Below, one piece after another: positions 53,111 through 61,536 of a DNA stretch of 64,000 bases. How positions within the stretch are numbered: the stretch's first letter is position 1; each line of letters opens with the position of its first letter. Origin of the DNA: Nocardioides zeae. GTDB taxonomy: Bacteria; Actinomycetota; Actinomycetes; Propionibacteriales; Nocardioidaceae. Position numbers and translations under genes: made by a program. Under the pieces are notes generated by a model. It saw only the letters and a list, made by a program, of their open reading frames with translations. It was not told the origin of the DNA and did not search any database. The stretch spans positions 4,278,001-4,342,000 of the forward strand of contig NZ_JAUTAN010000001.1 of assembly GCF_030818655.1 (NCBI RefSeq). The letters are read 5' to 3'.

Positions 53111-54376
53111 TCAGATCGAACGGCGCGAACGGACGAGCTGCGCCACACCGGCACCGCCCGCGAGGACCGCCATGCCACCCAGGGCGACCGGGCCCCACGG
53201 GACCTCGGTCTCACCGGCGGAGCCAGCCGGCACCGACACGGGAACGGCCGGGGTCGGGTCGCTCGGCGGCGTCGGGTTCGGCGTCGTGGTCGGCGGGGTC
53301 GGGGTGTCGATGTCGGCCACGCCGCCCTTGCAGAACGCCTTGCCCAGCTCGAGGCTCGCGAAGCTGGTGCCGATGAACTGCGAGGCCGCGGGCAGCACCT
53401 GCAGGTCGAGGGCGGTGACCTCGATCGAGTTGGCGGACGGCTGCGACTGCTTGTTGAGCGTCAGGCTCAGCAGGTTGTCGCGGACCGGGGCCAGCTGGCT
53501 CGAGATCTGCGCGATGACCAGGTCGTTGATCTGGCCGACGTAGGGCAGCAGGGCGGTGAGCGGCTGGAGCGCGCCGTTGAGGCCGTTGGTCAGCTGCTGG
53601 TCCACCCCCACGAGCACGGCGTCGACGACGTCGTCGAGGTTGGTGACGACCTCCGTGTTCGGCGCGATGTCGCCGACCGGCAGGTCGAGGATCTCGATCT
53701 CCTGGCCGCCGACCGTCACGTAGCCGCGCAGGTCGGCGACGTTGGAGTCGGCCGAGGCGGAGGTCGACGTCGCCTGGCAGGTGCTCTGGATCGCGCCGGC
53801 GGACTCGATGACGATGCCGAGGTCGCCGAGGCCGCCCAGGACCTGGTTGACCACGTCGCTCAGCGGCGTCGTCAGCTGGGAGGCCAGCGGGCCGAGCGCG
53901 TCGTTGAGCGGCTGCGTCAGCGGGTTGAGGATGTTGGACTGGATCAGCTGGGCGTCGCCCAGCTTGACCGTGCCCGGCAGCAGCGTGACCGCGTCGCCGC
54001 CGGTGAGGCAGGAGCCGTCACCGACCTCGACGACGACCGCACCCGTGCCGGCGACGCCCGAGCAGGCCTGGGACGTGCCGCGGCCGTCGGCGACGGTGGT
54101 GGTCGCGTCCTGGTAGAGCACGCCCACCGAGACGTTGCTCTGGTTGGACAGGACGTCGGCGACCTCAGGGGAGTTCGTGCCGGTGGCCGTCTGCTCCTTG
54201 CCGTCGTTGACGACCGTGAACTGGCCGGAGTCGACCGGGCTGCCCGCGATCGTCAGGATCGCCGCCGTGGCGCTCGCCTCGGCGGCGGGCTCGGCGGCCA
54301 TGGCGGGCGCGGTGGTCACGCCGATGATGGCGACGGTCGAGAGCGCGGCGAAAAGGCGCGTGGTTGAGCGTGGCAA
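53111..54376 (-). CDS. Secreted cell-wall-anchored protein with C-terminal sorting-like tail
   Basis: A 421-residue protein with a signal peptide (LFAALSTVAIIGVTTAPAMAA), a body rich in Leu, Gly, Ser and Thr with four Cys, a Pro/Thr spacer (DTPTPPTTTPNPTPPSD) and at the C-terminus a hydrophobic helix (VALGGMAVLAGGAGVAQLV) with RSRRSI. This is the shape of a sorting signal, but no LPxTG or LAxTG is present just before the helix. 22 bases separate it from the sortase. Surface exposure is likely; function unknown. Confidence 0.8.
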   Translation of the reverse strand: MPRSTTRLFAALSTVAIIGVTTAPAMAAEPAAEASATAAILTIAGSPVDSGQFTVVNDGKEQTATGTNSPEVADVLSNQSNVSVGVLYQDATTTVADGRGTSQACSGVAGTGAVVVEVGDGSCLTGGDAVTLLPGTVKLGDAQLIQSNILNPLTQPLNDALGPLASQLTTPLSDVVNQVLGGLGDLGIVIESAGAIQSTCQATSTSASADSNVADLRGYVTVGGQEIEILDLPVGDIAPNTEVVTNLDDVVDAVLVGVDQQLTNGLNGALQPLTALLPYVGQINDLVIAQISSQLAPVRDNLLSLTLNKQSQPSANSIEVTALDLQVLPAASQFIGTSFASLELGKAFCKGGVADIDTPTPPTTTPNPTPPSDPTPAVPVSVPAGSAGETEVPWGPVALGGMAVLAGGAGVAQLVRSRRSI

Positions 54377-54625
54377 AGGAATCCCTCCCCGGATGGATCA
54401 CGACGAGCGACGCCTTCTGTGCCCCGCTCGAGGTGGTCAACGACACATGCGATCGCAGGCTACTCTCAAGATTTTCTCAAGGCCATTGCAAGAGGCCGGT
54501 GTCTCACCGGGGGAGCCGGCGCTGACGCCTCGTGGCGAGGGCCCCGTGCCGCACTACGCTGTCCGCTGTCGCTGCCGATCGTTCGATCGGGAGCCCCGCA
54601 GATCCCGACGAACGGAGCCATCCAC

Positions 54626-55318
54626 ATGACTTCTCTCCCCGAGCGCCTCCAGGGCACGACCATCGCCGTGCTGGGCGGCACCGGCCCCCAGGGCCGCGGC
54701 CTCGCCCGCCGCTTCGCTGCCGCCGGCCTGCCCGTCGTGCTGGGCTCGCGCACGGAGGAGAAGGGGAAGGCGGCCGCGGCCGAGCTCGCGGAGGCCCTCG
54801 CCGGCACCGAGGGTGTCGGTGTCGTCACCGGTACGGACAACGCCGGTGCCGCCGCCGCCGGTGACGTCGTGCTCGTCGTCGTGCCGTGGGACGGCCACAA
54901 GGAGCTGCTCGAGAGCCTGCGCGAGCAGCTCGCCGGGAAGGTCGTCGTCGACTGCGTGAACCCGCTGGGCTTCGACAAGCAGGGCCCCTACGCGCTCAAG
55001 GTCGAGGAGGGGTCCGCGACCGAGCAGGCCCAGGCGGTGCTGCCCGACTCCACCGTGGTCGGTGCCTTCCACAACGTCTCCGCGGTGCTGCTGGAGGACC
55101 CCGAGGTCACCACGATCGACACCGACGTGCTGGTGCTCGGCGACGAGCGCGAGGCCACCGACCTCGTCCAGGACCTGGCCGGCGTCATCCCGGGGGTGCG
55201 CGGGATCTACGGCGGACGTCGCCGCAACGCCCACCAGGTCGAGGCCCTGACGGCGAACCTCATCGCCGCGAACCGTCGCTACAAGGCCCACGCCGGCGTG
55301 CGCATCACCGACGTCTGA
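54626..55318 (+). CDS. Coenzyme F420:NADPH oxidoreductase (Fno family)
   Basis: A 230-residue Rossmann protein: TIAVLGGTGPQGRGLARRFA, VLGSRTEEKGKAAAAELAEA, VVLVVVPWDGHKELLESLRE, DCVNPLGFDKQGPYALKVEE and AFHNVSAVLLEDPEV. It exchanges hydride between F420H2 and NADP+. Size and motifs match Fno. F420-dependent and PNPOx-like proteins elsewhere in the window fit. A large terminator hairpin follows. Confidence 0.92.
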   Translation: MTSLPERLQGTTIAVLGGTGPQGRGLARRFAAAGLPVVLGSRTEEKGKAAAAELAEALAGTEGVGVVTGTDNAGAAAAGDVVLVVVPWDGHKELLESLREQLAGKVVVDCVNPLGFDKQGPYALKVEEGSATEQAQAVLPDSTVVGAFHNVSAVLLEDPEVTTIDTDVLVLGDEREATDLVQDLAGVIPGVRGIYGGRRRNAHQVEALTANLIAANRRYKAHAGVRITDV

Positions 55319-55333
55319 TCCGTCCCTCACGGG

Positions 55334-55378
55334 GTCGTGGCCCCAGCGCACCGGAAAGTGGTGCGCTGGGGCCACGAC
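55334..55378. terminator. Very strong terminator hairpin
   Basis: GTCGTGGCCCCAGCGCACC (55334-55352) pairs perfectly over 19 bases with 55360-55378, with the loop GGAAAGT. It ends the F420 reductase gene and precedes repeat B. Confidence 0.9.
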
Positions 55379-55387
55379 TCGTTGGGG

Positions 55388-55512
55388 GAAAGTGCGCGGG
55401 GGGCTCGGCCGGGAGGAAGAAAACGCGGACCGGGCGGGCCTGCGCCTCGGCGTGTCGCGCCTCCGGGTCCGCGTTTTCTTTCGGGGCTCCCGGGCCCCGT
55501 CCGCGTTTTCTT
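55388..55512. repeat. Intergenic palindromic repeat B, uninterrupted copy
   Basis: Contains AAAGTGCGCGGG, GGCTCGG, AAGAAAACGCGGACC (55417-55431), CTCGGCGTGTCGCG, then GGTCCGCGTTTTCTT (55466-55480) and GTCCGCGTTTTCTT (55499-55512). The first and second 15-mers are exact inverted partners 34 bases apart. Same layout as repeat A around the IS30. Located between convergent genes; the T-tracts suit bidirectional termination. Confidence 0.85.
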
Positions 55513-55533
55513 TCTCGGGCCCCGGCCCGACCC

Positions 55534-55839
55534 CTACCAGCTCGACTTCGTGATGCCCGGGAGCTCGCCGCGGTGCGCCATCTCGCGGAACCGCACGCGC
55601 GACACCCCGGCCTTGCGCAGGTAGCCCCGGGGCCTGCCGTCGACCTGGTCGCGGTTGCGCAGGCGCACGGGGGAGGAGTCGCGGGGCATCCGGGCCAGCG
55701 CCTGGACCGCCGCGGTCAGCTCCGCGGAGCCGGCGGGGGCGCGCCGTACGCGCTCCTTCGCCTCCGCGCGCCGCTCGGCCCAGCGGGCGACGATCTCCTG
55801 GCGCCGCTTCTCGGCGGCGATCTTCGACTGCTTGGCCAT
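55534..55839 (-). CDS. rpsN: 30S ribosomal protein S14, zinc-free paralogue
   Basis: A 101-residue S14 of the type without the CxxC zinc ribbon: [40 protein letters not shown] and [18 protein letters not shown]. It replaces the zinc-binding S14 in zinc-poor cells. Last gene of the minus-strand Zur-controlled set rpmB-rpmG-rpsN; it begins one base inside the preceding stop. Confidence 0.95.
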   Translation of the reverse strand: MAKQSKIAAEKRRQEIVARWAERRAEAKERVRRAPAGSAELTAAVQALARMPRDSSPVRLRNRDQVDGRPRGYLRKAGVSRVRFREMAHRGELPGITKSSW

Positions 55840-56009
55840 CAGCGCTCCTCCCGGAACTCGACGTGGCGGCGGATCCGGGGGTCGTACTTCATGAGCACCA
55901 TCCGGTCCGGGTCGTTCCGCCGGTTCTTCTTCGTGACGTAGGTGTAGCCCGTGCCCGCCGTGGAGCGGAGCTTGATGATCGGGCGCACGTCGCTGCCGCG
56001 CTTCGCCAT
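55839..56009 (-). CDS. rpmG: 50S ribosomal protein L33, zinc-free paralogue
   Basis: 56 residues, [20 protein letters not shown] then [20 protein letters not shown], without the two CxxC pairs of the zinc form. ATG 56007-56009 overlaps the rpmB stop, and the rpsN start overlaps its own stop, showing tight coupling. Confidence 0.93.
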   Translation of the reverse strand: MAKRGSDVRPIIKLRSTAGTGYTYVTKKNRRNDPDRMVLMKYDPRIRRHVEFREER

Positions 56010-56245
56010 CAGAGCTTCACCCCTGCCCGCTGCAGCTCGGCGACGACCGATTCGATGCCGCGGGCGTCGATCACCTTGATGCCGCGCGCGCTGACGCGCA
56101 GCTTCACGCTGCGCCCGAGCGTCGGCACGTAGTAGCGCTTCGTCTGGATGTTGACGTCGAACCGTCGCTTGGTCCGGCGGTGGGAGTGCGAGACGTGGTG
56201 GCCGAATCCCGGCTCCCGTCCCGTCACCTGGCACACACGTGACAT
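56009..56245 (-). CDS. rpmB: 50S ribosomal protein L28, zinc-free paralogue
   Basis: 78 residues: [40 protein letters not shown] and a normal L28 ending. Only one cysteine is present, not the four of the zinc-binding form. GGAAGGA precedes ATG 56245. First gene of the minus-strand set facing the Zur box. Confidence 0.93.
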   Translation of the reverse strand: MSRVCQVTGREPGFGHHVSHSHRRTKRRFDVNIQTKRYYVPTLGRSVKLRVSARGIKVIDARGIESVVAELQRAGVKL

Positions 56246-56268
56246 CGGGTTTCCTTCCGTGGCAGACT

Positions 56269-56283
56269 TGATAACGGTTCTCA
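56269..56283. promoter_or_regulatory. Zur operator between divergent ribosomal-paralogue operons
   Basis: TGATAACGGTTCTCA is an inverted repeat (5 of 6 outer pairs) matching actinobacterial Zur boxes of the TGATAA-N3-TTATCA type. It lies 24 bases from rpmB and 27 from rpmE2 and can repress both when zinc is plentiful. Confidence 0.8.
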
Positions 56284-56309
56284 TTCTAGACACGAAAGTG
56301 AGCATCCTG

Positions 56310-56588
56310 ATGAAGCAGGGCATCCACCCCGACTACGGACCGGTGGTCTTCCGCGACCGCTCGGCCGGTTGGACGCTGCTGACGCGCTCGACGCTGGCGC
56401 GCACCACCGGCGAGACGACCGAGGTGGACGGCGTGACCTACCCCGTCGTCGACGTCGACGTCTCCTCGGCCAGCCACCCCTGGTGGACCGGCAAGGGTCG
56501 CGTCCTCGACACGGAGGGCCGGGTGGAGGCCTTCCGGCGTCGGTACGGCGCGGCTGCCGCCCCCCGCGGCACGGAGCCCGCCTCGTGA
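56310..56588 (+). CDS. rpmE2: 50S ribosomal protein L31 type B
   Basis: 92 residues of the type B L31 lacking zinc cysteines: [40 protein letters not shown] and [23 protein letters not shown] 56310 is used; an upstream in-frame GTG at 56298-56300 would add four residues. First plus-strand gene after the Zur box; the CobW-like start overlaps its stop. Confidence 0.94.
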   Translation: MKQGIHPDYGPVVFRDRSAGWTLLTRSTLARTTGETTEVDGVTYPVVDVDVSSASHPWWTGKGRVLDTEGRVEAFRRRYGAAAAPRGTEPAS

Positions 56589-57688
56589 GGGCCGCCGTGC
56601 TGCTCGTGACCGGTGTCGACCCGGACGCGATGGCGGCCGCACAGCTGGGTCTGCTCTGGGACGCGCCCCGGGCGGTCGCCGTGAGGCACCGCATCGACGT
56701 CGCCCGTGGCGTGCTCGAGCGCGTGGTCTCGGACCTGAACGGGGTGGTGGAGCACGAGGAGACCGAGCTCGAGCACGCCTGCGTCAGCTGCGCGCTGCGC
56801 GAGGACGTGCTGCCCACGCTCGACCGGCTCGCCCGCGACGGGCGGTGGCACTCGATCGTGGTGCAGCTGCCGGTCGGCGCGGAGGCGGACCAGGTGTGCA
56901 CGGTGCTCGCCCGCGACCCCCGGCTCGCGCGCCGGCTCCGGGTCGCCGCCGTCGTGACCGCCCTCGACCACGGTGCGGTCGTCGAGGACCTCCTCGGCGA
57001 CGACACCCTCGCCGACCGGGGCCGCGGCACGTCCGAGGACGACGACCGCGGCATCGGCGACGTGGCCTGCGCGATGGTCGAGCACGCCGACGTCGTGGTG
57101 CTGACGGGCCCCCCGACCGAGGACGAGGACCGCTCGGGGGAGCCGGACGTGGCCGCGACGCTCGTGCGCACGCTGGCACGCCCCGACGTGCCCGTGGTGG
57201 AGGACGCCACCCGGCTCGAGGCGGCGTCCCTCGTGGCGCAGCCGCCGCACCGGCACGGGCGGACCGTGGCCTGGGGGTCCCACGTGCGGGAGGTGCCGTT
57301 CGTCGCGGCCCCCGGCCCGGGCGTGTGGTCGCTGGAGCTCCGCGCCGACCTGCCGTTCCACCCCGACCGGCTCGTGGAGGACCTCGAGTCGCTCGCGGCG
57401 GGCCCCTGGCGCACCCGCGGCTGCTTCTGGCTGCCGACGCGCCCTGACCGGGCGCTGCTCTGGGAGGGCGCCGGCGGCCACCTCTCCATCGGCGACGGGG
57501 AGGCGTGGGGGCCGCGGCCGCGGCGTACGCACCTCACCTTCGTCGGCGTCGGCGAGCGTCCCGCGCACCTGCCCGCCACGTTCGAGTCCCTGCTCGTGCC
57601 GGCCGCCGCCGTCGGTCCGGGCATCCGCTGGACCACCGCGGAGGACGGGTTCGAGCCGTGGCTCGGTCCGATCCGCCGGGTCGCCTGA
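56585..57688 (+). CDS. CobW/COG0523-like protein with degenerate P-loop
   Basis: A 367-residue protein of the G3E/COG0523 metallochaperone group, identified by the metal motif [20 protein letters not shown] (Cys66, Cys69) and the C-terminal CobW_C region ending [20 protein letters not shown]. The place of the Walker A motif reads [17 protein letters not shown], with no GxxGxGKT, so GTP binding as in typical family members is doubtful. The same loss is recalled for M. tuberculosis Rv0106. GTG 56585 overlaps the rpmE2 stop. It may deliver or sense zinc under starvation. Confidence 0.88.
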   Translation: MRAAVLLVTGVDPDAMAAAQLGLLWDAPRAVAVRHRIDVARGVLERVVSDLNGVVEHEETELEHACVSCALREDVLPTLDRLARDGRWHSIVVQLPVGAEADQVCTVLARDPRLARRLRVAAVVTALDHGAVVEDLLGDDTLADRGRGTSEDDDRGIGDVACAMVEHADVVVLTGPPTEDEDRSGEPDVAATLVRTLARPDVPVVEDATRLEAASLVAQPPHRHGRTVAWGSHVREVPFVAAPGPGVWSLELRADLPFHPDRLVEDLESLAAGPWRTRGCFWLPTRPDRALLWEGAGGHLSIGDGEAWGPRPRRTHLTFVGVGERPAHLPATFESLLVPAAAVGPGIRWTTAEDGFEPWLGPIRRVA

Positions 57689-57723
57689 GCGCCCACCCCT
57701 GACGCAAGGAGAAGGAGAGAACC

Positions 57724-57915
57724 GTGGCCGTCCCCAAGCGACGCATGTCGCGCAGCAACACCCGCCACCGCCGTTCGCAGTGGAAGGCGACGCCGGCCGA
57801 CCTCGTGCCCGTGGTCGTCGGCGGCGAGGTGCACGCCGTGCCCCGGCCGCTGGTCCGCGCCGTGCAGCGCGGCCTGGTCGACCCCGCCACCGGCCGACCG
57901 ACCCGCAAGGCCTGA
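57724..57915 (+). CDS. rpmF: 50S ribosomal protein L32, zinc-free paralogue
   Basis: 63 residues: [40 protein letters not shown]. The CxxC pairs of the zinc form are absent. AGGAGAAGGAG precedes GTG 57724. Belongs to the Zur-controlled plus-strand set. Confidence 0.92.
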   Translation: MAVPKRRMSRSNTRHRRSQWKATPADLVPVVVGGEVHAVPRPLVRAVQRGLVDPATGRPTRKA

Positions 57916-57940
57916 GACAACGCCCGAGAGGAGGAACGCG

Positions 57941-58063
57941 ATGAAGGTCCGCAACTCGCTGCGGTCGCTGAAGAACCAGCCCGGCTCGCAGGTCGTGCGG
58001 CGCCGTGGCCGCACGTACGTCATCAACAAGCAGAACCCCCGGCTGAAGGCCCGCCAGGGCTGA
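57941..58063 (+). CDS. rpmJ: 50S ribosomal protein L36, zinc-free paralogue
   Basis: 40 residues, [20 protein letters not shown] then [20 protein letters not shown]. It is the alternative L36 (YkgO type) without the Cys-His zinc site. AGAGGAGG lies upstream of ATG 57941. Last gene of the set; a hairpin follows. Confidence 0.93.
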   Translation: MKVRNSLRSLKNQPGSQVVRRRGRTYVINKQNPRLKARQG

Positions 58064-58100
58064 CGGCGTCGCCGGTCCGACCACGGACACGGTGACAGAC

Positions 58101-58138
58101 GGAGCGTTCGGTCGGCCCGGTGGTCGGCCGGACGCTCC
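58101..58138 (+). terminator. Hairpin terminator after rpmJ
   Basis: A 17-pair stem (58101-58117 with 58122-58138, including a few G-T wobbles) closes a four-base loop and ends the Zur operon. Confidence 0.75.
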
Positions 58139-58159
58139 GGTGCGGGAGACTCCGGTGCC

Positions 58160-58948
58160 ATGAGCGCTGAGCAGACCCATGTGGCCTACGCGTACGACGC
58201 CGAGTCCGGCATCGCCCGCATCACCCTCGACGACGCCGCCGCCGGCAACCCGATCCACACCGCGTCGCTGGAGCAGCTGCTCGCCGCCGCCCGTCGGGTG
58301 AACGCCGACGGCGCGCGCGTCGTCGTGCTCGCGGCCCGGGGCCGCTTCTTCAGCGTCGGCGGCGACCTCGCGCAGTTCGGCGGCGCCGACGACATGGCGG
58401 CCTACATCGACGACCTCGCCGACGGCCTGCACCGCGCCGTCAGCGAGCTCGTGCGCTCCGACGCGATCGTCGTCGCCGCGGTGCAGGGCGCCGCCGCCGG
58501 GGCCGGCTTCCCGCTCGTGGCCGCCGCCGACATCGTGCTCGCGGCGCGGTCGGCGAGCTTCACGCTCGCCTACACGCGGGCCGGCCTGAGCCCCGACGGC
58601 GGCTCGTCGATGCTCGTGCACACGCTCGGGCTGCACCGCGCGCTGCGCCTCGCCCTGCTCAACGACCGCCTCGGCGCCGAGGAGGCCCAGGCCGCCGGCC
58701 TCGTGGCCCGCGTCGTCGAGGACACCGAGCTGGAGGCCGCGACCGAGGAGATCGCCGGCCGCCTCGCCGCCGGTGCGGCGGGCGCCCAGGCGACCACGAA
58801 GCGGCTGCTCCGCCAGGCCGCCGAGCCGGCCCCGGAGACCCGGCTGCGCGCCGAGGCGCTGGGCATCCGCGCCCAGGCGGGCGGCCCCGAGGGGCGGGAG
58901 GGCGTCTCCGCGTTCCTCGCCAAGCGGCCGCCGGTGTTCGGGGGCTGA
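58160..58948 (+). CDS. Enoyl-CoA hydratase/isomerase family protein
   Basis: A 262-residue crotonase-fold protein: ITLDDAAAGNPIHTASLEQL, FFSVGGDLAQFGGADDMAAY (oxyanion hole), VQGAAAGAGFPLVAAADIVL and SFTLAYTRAGLSPDGGSSML with Asp in place of the second catalytic Glu. It acts in beta-oxidation-like or CoA-thioester conversions. ATG 58160 has no strong ribosome site; it is an isolated gene. Confidence 0.92.
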   Translation: MSAEQTHVAYAYDAESGIARITLDDAAAGNPIHTASLEQLLAAARRVNADGARVVVLAARGRFFSVGGDLAQFGGADDMAAYIDDLADGLHRAVSELVRSDAIVVAAVQGAAAGAGFPLVAAADIVLAARSASFTLAYTRAGLSPDGGSSMLVHTLGLHRALRLALLNDRLGAEEAQAAGLVARVVEDTELEAATEEIAGRLAAGAAGAQATTKRLLRQAAEPAPETRLRAEALGIRAQAGGPEGREGVSAFLAKRPPVFGG

Positions 58949-59065
58949 TACGGGGCTGATGCGGGGGCTGATGCCTCGTCTGGGGAACGCGCGCCACGCG
59001 CTCGACTACCCTCGGTCGTGGCCCGGTCGGGTCGCTCACCCAGATCTCGTGGAGGTACGACGCGG

Positions 59066-59638
59066 ATGCGCGCCAGTAGAGGCACCAGGATCGCGGCGCT
59101 CGTGGGCGCGGTGGCGCTCACGGTGAGCGCCTGCAGCGGCGACGACGGCGACGGCGACGACGCCGCCCCCGACCTCCCGGAGAACCTCGCCGAGGCGTGC
59201 CCCGCCGTCGGCGAGATCGTGAGCCCGGCCGAGGACCCGGGCGAGACGGACTACACCCGGCTCGCGGCCGACCTGCGGGACTTCGTCGACAACGCCGACG
59301 AGGAGACCGCCGACGCGCTCACCCCGCTCGCGGACGCGGCCGAGGCGCGGGCCGAGGCGGCGGCGAACGTCGACGAGTCGGACGTCAACGACTTCGCGGC
59401 GGACCCGAGCAACTTCCCGACCGACCTGGAGCCGGGCGAGGAGGTCACGATCGAGGGCCCGCCCGTCGAGGGTGACGCGGGGGCGCTCGAGGCGGCCGAC
59501 GACCAGTGGATCAGCGCGCTCGAGACCGTCAGCGCCACCTGCGACGCCGAGGGCACGCCGCTCTACTCCGAGGAGCCCACGCCCGGCCTCACCGAGGAGC
59601 CGGCGCAGCCCGCCGAGACGGAGAGCACCGAGGGCTGA
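59066..59638 (+). CDS. Acidic lipoprotein
   Basis: 190 residues with signal peptide and lipobox (VGAVALTVSACSGDD) and an acidic mature chain rich in Asp, Glu and Ala, with two further Cys (EACPAVGEIV, SATCDAEGTPL). GGAGG precedes ATG 59066; an upstream GTG at 59018 after TACCCT would add 16 residues. Function unknown; surface-bound in the membrane outer leaflet. Confidence 0.78.
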   Translation: MRASRGTRIAALVGAVALTVSACSGDDGDGDDAAPDLPENLAEACPAVGEIVSPAEDPGETDYTRLAADLRDFVDNADEETADALTPLADAAEARAEAAANVDESDVNDFAADPSNFPTDLEPGEEVTIEGPPVEGDAGALEAADDQWISALETVSATCDAEGTPLYSEEPTPGLTEEPAQPAETESTEG

Positions 59639-59662
59639 GCGCCCGGGTCTCCGCAGACGCAG

Positions 59663-59697
59663 CGAGGGCGTCCGATCCAGTGGATCGGACGCCCTCG
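59663..59697. terminator. Bidirectional terminator hairpin
   Basis: CGAGGGCGTCCGATCC (59663-59678) and GGATCGGACGCCCTCG (59682-59697) pair perfectly with a three-base loop, between the lipoprotein and hup genes. Confidence 0.9.
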
Positions 59698-59750
59698 TCG
59701 CGTTTCCTGGGCCGGTCCCTCGTCGAGGAGCCGGCGTCAGGTCTCCGTGA

Positions 59751-60029
59751 TCAGGAGCCGGAGACCTGCTTCTTCAGGGCCGCGGCGGCCTTGAACGCCG
59801 GCGTCGTGCTCGCGGCGATCTGGATCTCCTCGCCCGTCTGCGGGTTGCGGCCCGTGCGGGCCGCGCGCTCGCGGGTCTCGAAGGTGCCGAAGCCGGCGAC
59901 GGCGACCTTGTCGCCCGCGGCGAGCGCCTTGGCGATCGCGTCGAACACGGCGTTCGCAGCCGACTCAGCGTCGCCCTTGCTCTGGCCGGTGGCCGCGGCG
60001 ACCTGGTCGACGAGCTCCTTCTTGTTCAT
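59751..60029 (-). CDS. hup: DNA-binding protein HU
   Basis: 92 residues: MNKKELVDQVAAATGQSKGD, AESAANAVFDAIAKALAAGD, KVAVAGFGTFETRERAARTG and RNPQTGEEIQIAASTTPAFK. It is a canonical HU without the lysine-rich tail of mycobacterial HU. A nucleoid protein that bends DNA. ATG 60029 with GGAG upstream. Confidence 0.96.
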   Translation of the reverse strand: MNKKELVDQVAAATGQSKGDAESAANAVFDAIAKALAAGDKVAVAGFGTFETRERAARTGRNPQTGEEIQIAASTTPAFKAAAALKKQVSGS

Positions 60030-60092
60030 GTGTGACTCCTTGTCGAGAACGTGCGGTCAGAGCGACCGTAGCGGGGAAAACCCCGCAGCACG

Positions 60093-61379
60093 CTACCGAA
60101 CCGCCGTGATTGCTGGCGTGTCGGGAGCGGACGCGGGCTCCGGGTCCCCGTCGGGGACCTCCGCGACGAGCGTACGACGCCAGGCCGCTGCCCCCGCGAG
60201 CAGGAGGGCGGCGACGCCGGACCCGACGGTGACGACGTACGCCGCGGTGGGCGCCCCGAGGTCGATCGACCCGGCTCGGGCCAGGTCGGCCAGGCGGCCG
60301 GCGAGGGCGGCGCCCGCGGCGTACCCGAGGCCCGTCGCACCGGCCAGCAGCGTCATCGCCGTCGCGACCCGCGCGACGGGGACGACCCGCTCGGCGAGCG
60401 TGAAGGTGGTGATCATGTAGGGCGCCACGGCGAAGCCGAGCACGAGCGTGACGGCGGCGACGGCCGGCAGGGTGTCGGCGAGCAGCAGCGGCGCGCTGAG
60501 CACGGCGAGCGCGGCCGCGGCCACGAGCAGGCGCCGGCCGAGCGTGAACCGGTCGGGCAGGTAGGCGTAGGTGAGCGCGGCGGTGACGCTGCCGACGCCC
60601 AGCAGCGCGTGCACGAGGCCCGCCGCGCCGGGCATCCCGGCGTCCGTCGCGACGGCGGTCGAACCGGTCTGGATCGAGCCGAACACCATGCCGAGCAGCG
60701 TCTGGGCGCCGAGCAGCACGAGGACCGTGGCGGTGAGGAGCGGGGCGGAGGTGCCACCGAAGCGACGGCCCGTGCCCCGCGGGGCGGAGCCGTGGAGCCC
60801 GAACGCGGTGCCGAACACGCCCAGCGTCACCGCGGCGACGACGAGCGCGCCGGCCGGGTCCACGAGGGCGGCCAGCAGGCCCACGACGGCGGGGCCGAGC
60901 ACGAAGGAGGCCTCGTCGGCGGCCCCCTCGTAGGAGAAGGCGGTTGCCACGAGGCGGCCCTGCTGGGCCTCCCCGGCGGTCAGCGGGCGCCAGCGCACGC
61001 GGGCGAGGGGCCCGACCTGGGGGAGTGCCGCGCCGGCGAGCGCGGCGACGACGAGGAGGGTGGTGAGGGGGGCGCCGCCCGTCGCGCACAGCACGAGGGC
61101 GACGAGCCCGACCGCGCCCACGACGGACTGGACGAGCACCACGGGGCGCTGTCCCCAGCGGTCCGCCAGGCTGCCCGCGACGGGGGCGCCGACGGCGTTC
61201 GCGACCGCGAGGGCGCCGGCGGTCGCGCCACCTGCGCCGTAGCTGCCGGTCTCGGCCGCCACGAGGAGCAGCGTGCCGATCTGGGACATGGCGAGGGGGA
61301 CCCGCGCGACGAAGGCGACGAGGACGTAGGTGGGACTGGTCAGGCTGACCAGGCGGCGATAGGAGTGCATCGGTGACAT
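60093..61379 (-). CDS. MFS transporter
   Basis: A 428-residue major facilitator with twelve predicted helices: SPTYVLVAFVARVPLAMSQI, GSLADRWGQRPVVLVQSVVG (loop motif) and LGFAVAPYMITTFTLAERVV. ATG 61379 is preferred; ATG 61370 is possible. Divergent from the TetR gene at 61537, which may control it. Exported or imported substrate unknown; drug-efflux-like features are not decisive. Confidence 0.86.
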   Translation of the reverse strand: MSPMHSYRRLVSLTSPTYVLVAFVARVPLAMSQIGTLLLVAAETGSYGAGGATAGALAVANAVGAPVAGSLADRWGQRPVVLVQSVVGAVGLVALVLCATGGAPLTTLLVVAALAGAALPQVGPLARVRWRPLTAGEAQQGRLVATAFSYEGAADEASFVLGPAVVGLLAALVDPAGALVVAAVTLGVFGTAFGLHGSAPRGTGRRFGGTSAPLLTATVLVLLGAQTLLGMVFGSIQTGSTAVATDAGMPGAAGLVHALLGVGSVTAALTYAYLPDRFTLGRRLLVAAAALAVLSAPLLLADTLPAVAAVTLVLGFAVAPYMITTFTLAERVVPVARVATAMTLLAGATGLGYAAGAALAGRLADLARAGSIDLGAPTAAYVVTVGSGVAALLLAGAAAWRRTLVAEVPDGDPEPASAPDTPAITAVR

Positions 61380-61523
61380 GAAGGCTCCGGGCAGGACGAG
61401 GCTGCGCGCCGTACCCACCTCCAAGACGCGCCCGAACCCTGAGCTGTCCCCATGTTACGGGCATGTTGCGTCCTGCGTGAGGCCGCGCGGTGGAGGCGTC
61501 CGCCACCACGGCGTCCGGCGCCC

Positions 61524-61529
61524 TAGACT
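61524..61529 (+). promoter_or_regulatory. Leaderless-type -10 box for the TetR gene
   Basis: TAGACT ends seven bases before GTG 61537; no ribosome site. Confidence 0.5.
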
Positions 61530-61536
61530 CCGCGCC

